This document shows positions 43,586 to 52,892 of a stretch of DNA of 64,000 bases, in pieces. Origin of the DNA: Larkinella sp049445795 (GTDB lineage Bacteria > Bacteroidota > Bacteroidia > Cytophagales > Spirosomataceae); assembly GCF_049445795.1 (NCBI RefSeq), contig NZ_JBMSDT010000005.1, forward strand, positions 1 through 64,000, in the 5' to 3' direction. The first letter of the stretch is position 1, and the number at the start of each line of letters is the position of its first letter. A model generated the notes under the pieces. The model did not search any database. It was not told where the DNA came from and saw only the letters and a program-made list of their open reading frames with translations. Made by a program: the position numbers and the translations under genes.

Positions 43586-44278
43586 TCAGGAAAACTCGTA
43601 AAAACTGCGGTAGGCCGATTCAACCAGCGACGCATACGACGCGTCGTGCAGTTTTCGCATCAGAAACCCATGCTCTTTTAGGTAGTGCAGATTAAATCTG
43701 CGCACCAGGCGGTGGTGTGGAACCGCCGGACTCTCAACGTGGTCAATCAGGTAGTTCGGAAAATACCCGTAGACCTCCTCCGGGGCGATGCTGTAGGGCG
43801 CCGAATCCATTTCCGGCGCGTATTCCAGCGTAGTCAGGAAGTACTGCGTGCCCGGCGAGGTCAGTTCTTCCATTTTTTGCAGGTACCCGACCCGCAGGGG
43901 AAGCGGTAACGCGGCCAGCGAAGCGCGGTCGTAAACGAGGTTAATCTCACCGACTTCTTCGGGCGTTAAAGCGAACAAATCTTTGCAAAAGATGGTCAGA
44001 TTGTTCGAGATATACCGCTCCCCAACTTTTTCATACGCAAGCTGGTTTTCCGCAAAAAATTGCAGGATGACGCTCTCGGCCTGCTCCACGCCCACGACGC
44101 GCTCCGCAAACTGACTGAAGTACACCAGGTCGAGCGACCGGCCGCAGAGCGGTACCAGAATCGATTTTTCCATCAACGCGAAGGGCGTCAGGTGCTTCAG
44201 TACGTAGGGGTGAACGTCCTGGCGGTGGAAGCGGTTGTTCGAGGCTTCCCACGATTCGGCCCAGGCTTGCTTTTCCAT
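43586..44278 (-). CDS. TPMT-family SAM-dependent methyltransferase
   Basis: A 230-residue class I methyltransferase of the thiopurine S-methyltransferase family. The N-terminal WAESWEASNNRFHRQDVHP, the SAM-binding ILVPLCGRSLDLVYF and VVGVEQAESVI, and INLVYDRASLAALP agree with TPMT proteins. In bacteria these methylate sulfur, selenium or tellurium compounds; the substrate here is unknown. It is convergent with the chitinase gene, 3 bp apart. Confidence 0.85.
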   Translation of the reverse strand: MEKQAWAESWEASNNRFHRQDVHPYVLKHLTPFALMEKSILVPLCGRSLDLVYFSQFAERVVGVEQAESVILQFFAENQLAYEKVGERYISNNLTIFCKDLFALTPEEVGEINLVYDRASLAALPLPLRVGYLQKMEELTSPGTQYFLTTLEYAPEMDSAPYSIAPEEVYGYFPNYLIDHVESPAVPHHRLVRRFNLHYLKEHGFLMRKLHDASYASLVESAYRSFYEFS

Positions 44279-44434
44279 TCGTACTTGTTGTTGTTCTTTG
44301 TTGTTCAGTAGTATGTTGTTGTTGTCTTTCGACGCTACAAAGTTGGCGGATCAACGCGCGGTTTGGTAGAGGAAATTTACGCTTTCTGCAAAACAGGTAC
44401 TTTTACGTAACGGGCAACTTTGGAAAGTTTTGGT

Positions 44435-45334
44435 TTATTTACCTTTACTCCCCTGAGCATCTTTAAGAACCAGTTCAATACTCGAAATGACCAAACCCGG
44501 GTCATCCCGATGTACAAAGTGGCCCGCATTGGCACTATAAAAGAAACGGCCTTTGGGTAATGGGTCAATGAACTTCATCCACCGCGCTACCCGAAACTTC
44601 GTCTTTGCGTGGAATAAAGCTTCATCGATGGGTTTGGCATTCGGAAACAGGTCATACCGGCCGCTGGTGATAAACGAGACGGGTATGTTGGGAAGGGGTT
44701 TATCCTTAAACTCGGCAAACTCTGATCGTCTCAGGTCAAACAGAACTTGTAATTCTTCCTGGAGCGAAGTCGGCATCTTGGGATCAGGGCGAAACGGTTC
44801 GGATCGGCGCTGGGCAAGGGCACTGTCCACATGGGCTCGGCTCATACCAACCTCCAGCATATACTGCCCGATGTGTTCATAGGTCTCGGTGAAGTCGGCG
44901 GGGTCAATAATCACTAAACCGGCCAACTCCTGCGGGTAATAAACGGCAAAGCCCCGGACATAAGCTCCGCCTAAGGAGTGGCCCACCAGGACATAAGGCG
45001 GTTTGACCTGTAAGGCCTGGACTACTTTTCGGAGTTTATCGGCCACATTCTTAATAGTAGGCATCTCCTGATCTGGTTGGGAATCACCAATCCCGGCCCG
45101 ATCATAAGCGACCACCGGAGCAAGCTTGCTCACAGCCTCAAGGATCGTATCCCAGTGGCCCATCGGGGTGCCGAATCCACTTTCAAAAACAACCACGGGT
45201 TCTCCTTCTTTTCTGGTTTCCAGGCCCGCCGTTTGGACGGCGATTTGAGTACCATCGATCGTGATCTTTCTTACTTGTGGGTATGCCTTGCTGAAAAAGC
45301 CAGCGAACACTACCAGAAGAAGTAGCTTATTCAT
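44435..45334 (-). CDS. Exported alpha/beta-hydrolase
   Basis: About 299 residues from ATG 45334 (MNKLLLLVVFAGFF), which gives a signal peptide ending AYPQ; the longer frame to 45556 is rejected because it lacks a plausible start context. The fold is shown by VVFESGFGTPMGHWDTIL (oxyanion region), AYDRAGIGDS and LVGHSLGGAYVRGF with the nucleophile serine; the catalytic histidine is likely H in NAGHFVHRDDPGLV. Substrate unknown. Single gene. Confidence 0.82.
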   Translation of the reverse strand: MNKLLLLVVFAGFFSKAYPQVRKITIDGTQIAVQTAGLETRKEGEPVVVFESGFGTPMGHWDTILEAVSKLAPVVAYDRAGIGDSQPDQEMPTIKNVADKLRKVVQALQVKPPYVLVGHSLGGAYVRGFAVYYPQELAGLVIIDPADFTETYEHIGQYMLEVGMSRAHVDSALAQRRSEPFRPDPKMPTSLQEELQVLFDLRRSEFAEFKDKPLPNIPVSFITSGRYDLFPNAKPIDEALFHAKTKFRVARWMKFIDPLPKGRFFYSANAGHFVHRDDPGLVISSIELVLKDAQGSKGK

Positions 45335-45539
45335 GGGGTTAGAAATGATAGACAGCAGAGTAAAATCGGTGACTGGCAGGCAAGATACACAAATAACTAA
45401 AAATGTAGTTACAGTGTGTAAACTATTTTCAATCTTGGGCTTGGCAGTCTTATAAAACCGGCATTTAGTAAGACGTTTGAAAGCCTGTCCGGAAGAGAAA
45501 CTAATTAATGATGCAGCGGTTTCAGTCCATTGGCCTATT

Positions 45540-46055
45540 TCACTTAGCCACTTCAATCTTCAGAATCCGGTTGGTAACCGTGCCATCGGTGATGACCGGT
45601 TCGGCGTAGTAGTGAACCCGCATTCGCATGCCGTCGCGAATCGGAAGCTGCGTTTCGCCGTTGTTCTGAAAACCGGCCGCACTGCCACTTCCTTTAATGT
45701 AATACCCGAACGTGACGGTATCGATCCGAAAGCCTTCGTAGTGGTAATTTTGCCATTTGTTGCTGGCATCTTTGTCGCGCCATTTCTTCTCCCAATGCCC
45801 GCTGACGAGGCCTTCCGCTTTCAGGCAATCCGGCGATTCGAGCTTGCTTTTCAGGTGGGTGTAATCAAAGTACGGAATGCCGACCGTGACCACCGTAAGG
45901 ACGCAGGTGACGATGAGAAGGATTTTTCGGTGTTTCCAGGTTCGGAAGAAAAGAAAGACGATCAGCGTCGCCAGCACAAAACCGGCGGAGATATACGCGA
46001 AGAGCCACTCTTCGTAACCTTCGGCCGCGATGTCGTAAACGGTGGTGTATTGCAT
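45540..46055 (-). CDS. Conserved membrane protein of unknown function
   Basis: A 171-residue protein with two membrane helices (about 19-38 and 45-63) and a soluble C-terminal beta-rich domain (about 85-171). It resembles DUF3592-like small membrane proteins, but I would not assign a family with certainty. It starts 4 bp after the MFS gene stop on the same strand, so the two are co-transcribed. Confidence 0.6.
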   Translation of the reverse strand: MQYTTVYDIAAEGYEEWLFAYISAGFVLATLIVFLFFRTWKHRKILLIVTCVLTVVTVGIPYFDYTHLKSKLESPDCLKAEGLVSGHWEKKWRDKDASNKWQNYHYEGFRIDTVTFGYYIKGSGSAAGFQNNGETQLPIRDGMRMRVHYYAEPVITDGTVTNRILKIEVAK

Positions 46056-46059
46056 AAAA

Positions 46060-47304
46060 TCAACGGCCGGAAGCGGTTTCTTCCGTTTTGGGTACCATCA
46101 GATCGGTTGTTCCCAAGGCCTTTGCCACTAAAAAGACGCTGATCAGCGTCAACACGGCACCCATCAGAAAGGGCGCTCCCGGAAAATACACCGGCGCTTC
46201 GGGTTTGGTAAAATACGCAAACAAATGCGTCATGAGCAAGGGGCCGACAATGGCTGTCATGCTCGCCAGACTCGTCAACGCGCCCTGTAATTCGCCTTGC
46301 TCGTTGGGAGCGACCTGCGACGAAATCAGGCCTTGCACGGCCGGACCTGCCAGACCGCCCAGCGAATACGGAACCATGAATGCAAACATCATCCAACCCC
46401 GGCTGGCAAACGCAAACAGCGTAAAACCGATGGCCGAAAACGCCAATCCCGTAAAAACCGCCCGTTTGGGGCCGAGTTTCGGAATCGCCACGCGGATGAC
46501 ACCGCCCTGCACAATGGCGACCGTCAGGCCGATGAAGCCGAGCGAATACCCGACCCAGGTTTCGTTCCACCCAAATTTTTCGATGGTATAATACGTCCAG
46601 ATCGATTGCGGAGCCTGCGCGGCAATGTACAGCAACACCATCGAGCCGACCAGCCCGACAATGGCCGGGTAGCGTTTCAGCCGCGCCAGCGATCCGATGG
46701 GGTTCGCCCGCTTCCAGTCGAACGCCCGGCGGTTTTCGGTCGGCAGCGATTCGGGCAGGACAAAAAAACCGTATATAAAATTGAGTAGCGACAACCCGGC
46801 CGCAATCATGAACGGCACCCGGCTCCCGTACGGACTGAAAATGCCGCCAATAATCGGTCCGACGATGAAGCCCAGCCCGAAGGCTGCCCCAACCAGTCCG
46901 AAATTCTGCGCCCGCTTTTCCGGCGGACTCACATCGGCAATGTACGCCGAAGCCGTCGTAAAGCTGGCCCCGCAAATCCCGGCAATAAACCGGGCGACAA
47001 ACAGCCAGGCAATGTTGGGGGCAAAAACGCAGAATACGTAATCGAGGCCCAGGCCAAATAGCGACATCAGCAAGACCGGCCGCCGACCAAAGCGGTCGCT
47101 CAACCCGCCCAGAACCGGCGCAAAGACGAATTGCATGATGGCGTAGGAAAACGTAAGCCAGCCGCCGTATTCGGACGCTTCGCTGAGGTCTCCGCCGGTA
47201 AGTTCTTCGATGAGTCGGGGAACAATCGGGGCAATAACACCAATGCCCGTGCAGTCGATCAGAATGGTAATGAAGATGAACGTCAGTGCCCGGTTGCGTG
47301 CCAT
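46060..47304 (-). CDS. MFS transporter, tetracycline-efflux (TetA) type
   Basis: A 414-residue, 12-helix major facilitator. Motif A GGLSDRFGRRPVLL lies between helices 2 and 3, and SPPEKRAQNFGLVGAAFGLGFIVGPIIGG (helices 4-5) matches the TCR/Tet family. It exports small molecules in exchange for protons; resistance to tetracycline cannot be inferred. It heads a two-gene unit with the membrane protein downstream. Confidence 0.88.
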   Translation of the reverse strand: MARNRALTFIFITILIDCTGIGVIAPIVPRLIEELTGGDLSEASEYGGWLTFSYAIMQFVFAPVLGGLSDRFGRRPVLLMSLFGLGLDYVFCVFAPNIAWLFVARFIAGICGASFTTASAYIADVSPPEKRAQNFGLVGAAFGLGFIVGPIIGGIFSPYGSRVPFMIAAGLSLLNFIYGFFVLPESLPTENRRAFDWKRANPIGSLARLKRYPAIVGLVGSMVLLYIAAQAPQSIWTYYTIEKFGWNETWVGYSLGFIGLTVAIVQGGVIRVAIPKLGPKRAVFTGLAFSAIGFTLFAFASRGWMMFAFMVPYSLGGLAGPAVQGLISSQVAPNEQGELQGALTSLASMTAIVGPLLMTHLFAYFTKPEAPVYFPGAPFLMGAVLTLISVFLVAKALGTTDLMVPKTEETASGR

Positions 47305-47377
47305 GCAGTAAAATTTTGGCCGAAGTTACAGCTTTCTGCCCATTTTTGTCCCGAAATTGCGGAAACCATCGCTGATC

Positions 47378-48244
47378 ATGACTACACTCGAAAACGACTT
47401 TCTTCGTGTCGGTATTCGTCCGAAAGGGGCCGAACTGACCTCCATTTATAACAAGCAAACCGGCATCGAACATCTCTGGCAGGCCGATCCAGCCGTCTGG
47501 GCCTGGCACGCACCGAATCTGTTCCCGGTCGTGGGCGGGACGCTCGATAACCAAATTTGGGTTGATGGAAAACCGTATCCGCTGGGTCGGCACGGTTTTA
47601 CGCGGGAATCCGAATTTGAAATTGTGGAAGCGACGCCCGAAAAAGCGGTTTTTTCCTTGAAAGCCAACGAAAAAACGCGGGTCGCTTATCCCTACGAATT
47701 TGAATTTCAGATTGAATACCAGCTTGACAAGCAGGTGCTGACGATCATCTACCGAGTGATCAACCAGGAAGCGAAACCGCTGTATTTCTCGGTGGGGGCA
47801 CACCCGGCCTTTGCCGTTCCGTTTTTCCCGAATGAAAACTATGACGATTATTACCTCGAATTTCAGAAAGAAGAACCGCTCGAACGGCATTTGCTGTCGC
47901 CCAAAGGCTATTTCACGGGCGAAACCGAGCCGGTTTTGACCGTCGGCAACCAGTTGCCGCTGACGACCGATTTGTTCAACAACGACGCGCTGGTGTTCAA
48001 AAGTTTGGATTCGCGGGCAGTCACAATTCGGAGCCGCAACCACGAGCAGGCCGTGACGGTCAGCTTTCCGGCGTTTCCGTATCTGGGCATATGGGCCAAA
48101 CCGGGGGCGAAATTCGTCTGCATCGAACCCTGGCTGGGTTACGCCGACCGCGAAGGATCGCCCGTGCCGTTCGAGCAGAAAGAAGCCATTCAGCACGTCG
48201 AACCGAACGGCATTTTCGAAACCGGTTTCACGATCGGCGTATAA
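47378..48244 (+). CDS. Aldose 1-epimerase family protein
   Basis: About 288 residues from ATG 47378 (MTTLENDFLRVGI). The galactose-mutarotase-like fold is supported by GAELTSIYNKQTGIEHLW, LFPVVGGTLDNQ, GRHGFTRESEF and SVGAHPAFAVPF, in which the second histidine group carries the proposed catalytic residue. It belongs to the YeaD/LACX-like branch rather than to galM. It interconverts alpha and beta anomers of hexoses or hexose 6-phosphates. It is divergent from the MFS gene and ends at a perfect terminator. Confidence 0.85.
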   Translation: MTTLENDFLRVGIRPKGAELTSIYNKQTGIEHLWQADPAVWAWHAPNLFPVVGGTLDNQIWVDGKPYPLGRHGFTRESEFEIVEATPEKAVFSLKANEKTRVAYPYEFEFQIEYQLDKQVLTIIYRVINQEAKPLYFSVGAHPAFAVPFFPNENYDDYYLEFQKEEPLERHLLSPKGYFTGETEPVLTVGNQLPLTTDLFNNDALVFKSLDSRAVTIRSRNHEQAVTVSFPAFPYLGIWAKPGAKFVCIEPWLGYADREGSPVPFEQKEAIQHVEPNGIFETGFTIGV

Positions 48245-48282
48245 AAAAGGGTCGGTGACAGATTTGTCACCGACCCTTTTTT
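48243..48282. terminator. Bidirectional terminator, 12-bp perfect stem
   Basis: GGGTCGGTGACA (48249-48260) and TGTCACCGACCC (48265-48276) with a 4-nt loop, flanked by six A and six T. It serves the epimerase gene on the plus strand and the OmpA gene on the minus strand. Confidence 0.92.
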
Positions 48283-48346
48283 AATAAGAATATTCAGTCA
48301 GGCGGTTTTGCGCAGCAAAAATCCTCTGCCCCGCGCCCTCTGCCAA

Positions 48347-49186
48347 TTAACGCTTCTCTGTCAGCAGGTTGAAGAACTCATCCAGTTTCGGCAACAGCAC
48401 GATTTCGGTCCGGCGGTTGGCCTGGCGACCGGCTTCCGTGGTGTTATCAGCCTTCGGAATGTATTCAGAACGGCCACCGGCGGTCAGGCGCGACGGCGCA
48501 ACCCCAAACTGCGATTGCAGCGTCCGAACAACCGACGTAGCGCGCATTACGCTCAGATCCCAGTTGTCTTTCAGGAATTGCGTCGAGATCGGATACACGT
48601 CGGTATGACCTTCCACGAGCACATCCAGGTTGTTGTGGTCGTTGATCACCTGCGCCACTTTACCCAATACGGTTTCGGCTTGCTTGTTCACGACGTAGCT
48701 GGCCGAGGGAAACAGCAGTTTGTCGGAGATCGACACATACACGACGCCTTTTTTCACTTCTACCTGTACATCGCTGTCGTTGATGTCCGAAAGCGAGCGC
48801 TTCAGGTTTTTCACAAGCAGCAGGTTGATCGAATCCCGCCGTTGGGCCGACGAAGATACATTCGAGAGCGTTTCGAGTGATTTCCGGATGCTTTCGGCAC
48901 CGGCTTTGCTGACAATCGACAGATCGGCCATCCGGTCGAGCAGGTTCGTGTTGGTCTTTTTCAGATAGTCCAACTGGCTCTGCAAATCGGCAATCTGGTT
49001 CGTCTTGGTTTGCAGTTCGGCATCTTTCGTGCCGAGCGAGCTTTGCAGACTGGCGGTTTTCTTGGAACAATCTTCCAATTCCAGTTTTACCTTATCGTGA
49101 ACACTCTGCAATTCGGCCAGACGCTTCTTGCTCGAACACGATGAGATGACAGTTACGAGGGCAATAGCAAACAGGATATTTTTCAT
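48347..49186 (-). CDS. OmpA-family lipoprotein with coiled coil
   Basis: A 279-residue lipoprotein: signal peptide with lipobox ISSCSS (Cys17), a coiled-coil segment (about 20-100, LAELQSVHDKVKLELEDCSKK, then SLGTKDAELQTKTNQIADLQ), and a C-terminal OmpA peptidoglycan-binding domain (about 145-265) with VLVEGHTDVYPI, NWDLSVMRATSVVRTL and NRRTEIVLLP. It should tie the outer membrane to the cell wall. It is the last gene of a minus-strand series anmK-lhgO-ompA, though gaps of 110-130 bp suggest separate promoters. Confidence 0.9.
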   Translation of the reverse strand: MKNILFAIALVTVISSCSSKKRLAELQSVHDKVKLELEDCSKKTASLQSSLGTKDAELQTKTNQIADLQSQLDYLKKTNTNLLDRMADLSIVSKAGAESIRKSLETLSNVSSSAQRRDSINLLLVKNLKRSLSDINDSDVQVEVKKGVVYVSISDKLLFPSASYVVNKQAETVLGKVAQVINDHNNLDVLVEGHTDVYPISTQFLKDNWDLSVMRATSVVRTLQSQFGVAPSRLTAGGRSEYIPKADNTTEAGRQANRRTEIVLLPKLDEFFNLLTEKR

Positions 49187-49319
49187 GTGACTAGTTAGGA
49201 AAAACGAATTTTATTTAGGGTTAACGCTTAATCTCTGCAAGTTACGAAGCAAATACGCAAGGTAACAAGTAGAATTTTGGATTATTTCAATTTTTAAGGT
49301 TTTTCTAATTATCCGGTCC

Positions 49320-50516
49320 TTAAAACCGGGTCAGTGCTTTTTCGGCTACCGTCAGCCCGATGGACAGCGAGGAAGTAGCCGCCGGAGAAGGAGCATTGCA
49401 AATGTTGATGGCCCGCTCGGTTTCCAGAATGGCGAAGTCGTCGAGCAGCCCGCCGGTGCGGTCACAGGCCTGCGCGCGAACGCCCGAACCACCCTCGATC
49501 AGGTCGTCTTCCTGAATGGCCGGAATCAGTTCTTGCAAAGCTTTCGTAAAGGCGGTTTTCGAGAACGACCGGTACATTTCGCCCAGGCCGGTTTGCCAGT
49601 ATTTGGCCGCCACTTTTTGAAAACCGGGCCAGCTCAGCGTTTCGTAAAATTCTTTTAGGTTCACATCCGACTTCCGGTAGCCTTCCCGCCCGAACGCCAG
49701 CACGGCATTTGGTCCGGCTTCGATGCCGCCGTGAATCATACGGGTGAAGTGCACGCCCAGAAACGGAAAGTTCGGGTCGGGAACGGGGTAAATCAGGTTG
49801 CGGACGAGGTGCTGCTTTTCGGGCCGGATTTTGTAGTATTCCCCCCGAAACGGTACAATCCGTAGGTCGATTGGCTGCCGCTGCGTCAGTTGCGCCATCT
49901 TGTCGGAATACAGTCCGGCGCAGTTGATGACCAGTTTGGTTTCGTACGTCGCTTTTTCGGTAACGACCACCGAGAGCGTGTTGCCAGGCGTAATCTGCAC
50001 GACTTTTTCGCCCAGCCGGACTTCCGCGCCCAAGTCACGCAGTTTTTCGGCGAATTTTTCGCAAACCTGTGCATAGTCGATAATGCCGGTTTGCGGCACC
50101 CACATGCCTTCAACACCCCGGACGTGCGGTTCGATCTCGTTGATTTCGGCCTGGCTTAGCTTTCTGAGTCCTTCCAGCCCGTTTTGCTGCCCACGTTCGT
50201 AAAGATTGTTCAGCAGCGGCACTTCCTCCGGCTTGGTCGCCACGACTACCTTGCCGCACAGCTCGTACGGCACGTTTTCCTGTTCGCAGAATTCAATCAG
50301 CATCCAGTAACCCCGGATGCAGTTGGTCGCTTTCAGACTGCCCGGTTTGTAATACAGCCCCGAGTGGATGACTCCGCTGTTGTGGCCGGTTTGATGAGCC
50401 GCCACCCGGTTTTCTTTTTCCAGTACGGTTACGGAGAGGGCCGGGCGCTGGCGTTTGATCTGCAAGGCCGTTGCCAGCCCCACAATGCCGCCCCCGATGA
50501 TGATGATATCCTTCAT
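49320..50516 (-). CDS. lhgO: L-2-hydroxyglutarate oxidase LhgO
   Basis: A 398-residue FAD-dependent oxidoreductase. The N-terminal FAD-binding motif is IIIGGGIVGLATALQIKRQRP; HQTGHNSGVIHSGLYYKPGSLKA and the C-terminal FAILETERAINICNAPSPAATSSLSIG are characteristic of LhgO. It oxidises L-2-hydroxyglutarate to 2-oxoglutarate, feeding electrons to the quinone pool. Full length. It lies downstream of anmK with an inverted repeat between. Confidence 0.9.
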   Translation of the reverse strand: MKDIIIIGGGIVGLATALQIKRQRPALSVTVLEKENRVAAHQTGHNSGVIHSGLYYKPGSLKATNCIRGYWMLIEFCEQENVPYELCGKVVVATKPEEVPLLNNLYERGQQNGLEGLRKLSQAEINEIEPHVRGVEGMWVPQTGIIDYAQVCEKFAEKLRDLGAEVRLGEKVVQITPGNTLSVVVTEKATYETKLVINCAGLYSDKMAQLTQRQPIDLRIVPFRGEYYKIRPEKQHLVRNLIYPVPDPNFPFLGVHFTRMIHGGIEAGPNAVLAFGREGYRKSDVNLKEFYETLSWPGFQKVAAKYWQTGLGEMYRSFSKTAFTKALQELIPAIQEDDLIEGGSGVRAQACDRTGGLLDDFAILETERAINICNAPSPAATSSLSIGLTVAEKALTRF

Positions 50517-50522
50517 GATACG

Positions 50523-50616
50523 TAGTTTATCGTTGCTGGTTTATAGTTTATAGTTACGGTTAACCGATTAAAAGTCAGAGGTTTGTTAAAAACTATAAAC
50601 CATAAACTCTAAACTA
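50523..50616. repeat. Intergenic inverted repeat, TTTATAGTTTATAG family (copy 3)
   Basis: Left arm 50523-50555 (with GGTTTATAGTTTATAGTT) and right arm 50591-50616 (AACTATAAACCATAAAC) are complementary with a few interruptions. It lies between anmK and lhgO, both on the minus strand. Confidence 0.7.
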
Positions 50617-50627
50617 ATTAACAGGAG

Positions 50628-51827
50628 CTAATCCGGAAACGAAACTTTCCCCATTGACACTGTCGGAACGCCCTGCCGGTTGCCGAACGAGGTGTGGCCG
50701 CCCGCAACGGCTTCGTTGGCCAGCACCGCAAACAGAATGGCCTCCTTGGCGTCGCCCGGAATGCCCAGGTCGTCGGTATTGGCAAAACGAAAATTCGGCA
50801 ACATTTCGCGTATATGGCTGGTTAAGATGGGGTTGTGCATCCCGCCCCCGCTCCAGTAGACCGAATATGGTTCACCCGGTTTGATCGCTTTCTGAATGGC
50901 TTCGACGATGGTTTCGGCGCTAAACCGGGTCAGGGTAGCCAGCAGGTCTTCGGGCGCTAGGTCGCGGTCGGTTTGGCTGCGCTGCCGGGCGGCTTCCACA
51001 TAAGCAAGGCTGAACACCTCCGGGCCGGTGGTTTTGGGCACGGGCGCGGCAAAAAACGGATGCTGTTTCAGCTCGTGCAGCAAGGCCGGGTTGATGGTTC
51101 CCTGGGCGGCAATCCGGCCGTCGGCATCATAGGGCTGGTTGAAAAGCTGCCGGGTAAAGGCGTCGATGAGCGTGTTGCCCGGGCCGGTGTCGGTCGTAAA
51201 CACTTCGTCGGCGTTCAGATTGCCGGGCAGGTACGTAAAGTTGGCGATGCCGCCCATGTTGAGCATCAGGCGGTTTTCGTCCTTTTTCGAGAAAATAAAA
51301 TAATCGCCGTACACCGCCAGCGGAGCGCCTTCGCCCCCTTTGGCGATGTGTTTCTGGCGAAAATCGCTGAGCGTGATGATGCCGGTCGTGACGGCCACGT
51401 GGTCGCCGTCGCCGATCTGGAGCGTGGCGTTGGGAAACTGCGCAAGCTGGTGCTGGATTTTCGGAGCGTGGAAAACCGTCTGGCCGTGGCTGGCCACCAG
51501 GTCTACCTCACTAGCCGTCAGCCCCCATTGCCGCAGGCAGTCATTGACCATTTGCCCGTGCAGCCGCCCGATCCAGGGATTAAGCACACACAGATGTTGA
51601 AAATCAATTTCCTTTTTGGCAAAAACTTTCCGTATTTCCGCCTTCAGGTCGTCGGTATACGGAACCGTCTCGAAGTGGGTGAGCGAAACCCGGGTTTGCG
51701 GGCCGCTTCCCTGAATGCGACAAAGGGCGACATCAAGGCCATCCATCGAGGTGCCCGACATCAGGCCGATGATCCGGCGTTCCGGGCATTGCGCCAGGTC
51801 ATAAAGGTGTTGTATCTGCGTGTTCAT
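50628..51827 (-). CDS. anmK: Anhydro-N-acetylmuramic acid kinase
   Basis: About 399 residues from ATG 51827 (MNTQIQHLYDL); the frame continues to 51884 but without support. The sugar/ATP signature GLMSGTSMDGLDVAL is near the start, followed by ASHGQTVFH, LNMGGIANFTYLPG and SGGGMHNPIL. AnmK phosphorylates and opens 1,6-anhydro-MurNAc from recycled cell wall. It is divergent from the fructosamine-kinase-like gene, with 81 bp between starts. Confidence 0.92.
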   Translation of the reverse strand: MNTQIQHLYDLAQCPERRIIGLMSGTSMDGLDVALCRIQGSGPQTRVSLTHFETVPYTDDLKAEIRKVFAKKEIDFQHLCVLNPWIGRLHGQMVNDCLRQWGLTASEVDLVASHGQTVFHAPKIQHQLAQFPNATLQIGDGDHVAVTTGIITLSDFRQKHIAKGGEGAPLAVYGDYFIFSKKDENRLMLNMGGIANFTYLPGNLNADEVFTTDTGPGNTLIDAFTRQLFNQPYDADGRIAAQGTINPALLHELKQHPFFAAPVPKTTGPEVFSLAYVEAARQRSQTDRDLAPEDLLATLTRFSAETIVEAIQKAIKPGEPYSVYWSGGGMHNPILTSHIREMLPNFRFANTDDLGIPGDAKEAILFAVLANEAVAGGHTSFGNRQGVPTVSMGKVSFPD

Positions 51828-51908
51828 AGGAAATGGGTTGGCAAAAGTACCAACTGTACACTGGAAATTGAAACGGTGAACCACAGCAACCGAAAACCGT
51901 AAACAACG

Positions 51909-52787
51909 ATGTGGCTCGGAGAAGAACAGTTTGATTTTTTTGAAGGATTATTTTTCCAGACGCTGGGCCGGTCGGTCGAAGTGCTGGAGGCCCGGTTTCT
52001 GGCTGGGGGCAACATCAATACGGCGGCTCAGGTGTTTTCGTCGGAGGGGCTGTATTTCGTCAAATGGAACCCGGCCGAGAGCGTCGATATGTTTGCCTGC
52101 GAAGCGCGGGGCCTGGAACTGCTCCGCTCAACGGAAGCCGTTTACATTCCGGAAGTAATCGGCTACGGAAAATACCGCGACAAGACCTTCCTGGTGCTCG
52201 AATATATTGACCCGGTTGTGCCAAAAACCGACTACTGGGAATCATTCGGGCAGTCGCTGGCGTTGTTACACTCACACACCCAATCAAAATTCGGGCTGAA
52301 CTTCGACAATTACATCGGCTCTTTGCCACAACGCAATGCATTAACAGACAACGGGATTACGTTTTTTATCGAACAACGGCTCCAGCCACTGGCCGGAATG
52401 GCCTTGTACAAGGGGCTTCTTTCCAAAGCGTTGTACGATAAATTTCAGAAATTATACATACATCTGCCAGATTTGTTGCCCGTGGAACGACCGGCACTGT
52501 TGCACGGCGATTTGTGGTCGGGCAACGTGATGGTCAACGAGCAGGGCGACGCGGCCTTGATTGATCCGGCGGTCCACTACGGTTTTCGGGAAGCCGAACT
52601 GGCCTTCACGACGCTTTTTGGCGGTTTCGACGAGCGGTTTTACGATGCCTACGACGAAGCCTTCCCACTGGAAGACGGTTTTCAGGAACGCATTCCGATT
52701 TACAACCTGTATCCGCTGCTTGTCCACCTGAATCTGTTTGGTTCGGGGTATCTGAGCGGGATTGAAAAGGTGTTGAAACGATTCTGA
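51909..52787 (+). CDS. Fructosamine/ketosamine-3-kinase family protein
   Basis: A 292-residue aminoglycoside-phosphotransferase-fold kinase. GGNINTAAQVFSSEGLYFVKWN gives the nucleotide-binding lobe with the lysine, FLVLEYI the hinge, and LLHGDLWSGNVMVNEQGDAALIDPAVHYG the catalytic loop and metal-binding aspartate, as in fructosamine-3-kinases. These repair glycated proteins by phosphorylating ketosamines. The gene ends inside an inverted-repeat region (52784-52877). Confidence 0.9.
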   Translation: MWLGEEQFDFFEGLFFQTLGRSVEVLEARFLAGGNINTAAQVFSSEGLYFVKWNPAESVDMFACEARGLELLRSTEAVYIPEVIGYGKYRDKTFLVLEYIDPVVPKTDYWESFGQSLALLHSHTQSKFGLNFDNYIGSLPQRNALTDNGITFFIEQRLQPLAGMALYKGLLSKALYDKFQKLYIHLPDLLPVERPALLHGDLWSGNVMVNEQGDAALIDPAVHYGFREAELAFTTLFGGFDERFYDAYDEAFPLEDGFQERIPIYNLYPLLVHLNLFGSGYLSGIEKVLKRF

Positions 52788-52877
52788 ACCCGGATTACGC
52801 AGATTAAGGGATTAAACAGGATGGCTGCGCAAGGCTACCTTTTATATCCTATTAATCCTTTAATCCGCGTTTAGACA
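52784..52877. repeat. Intergenic inverted repeat, CTGAACCGGGATTACGC family (copy 2, imperfect)
   Basis: CTGAACCCGGATTACGCAGA and on (52784-52821) faces TCCTATTAATCCTTTAATCC and on (52847-52877). The pairing is interrupted by several mismatches. The left part matches the arms at 17606-17754. The stop codon of the kinase gene (52785-52787) lies within the left arm. Confidence 0.7.
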
Positions 52878-52892
52878 AACGGAAATTAAGAT

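Noticed and set aside
45962..48196. Minus-strand frame of 744 codons crossing the epimerase and MFS genes
   Set aside because: It overlaps two well-supported genes in other frames and encodes no known domain.
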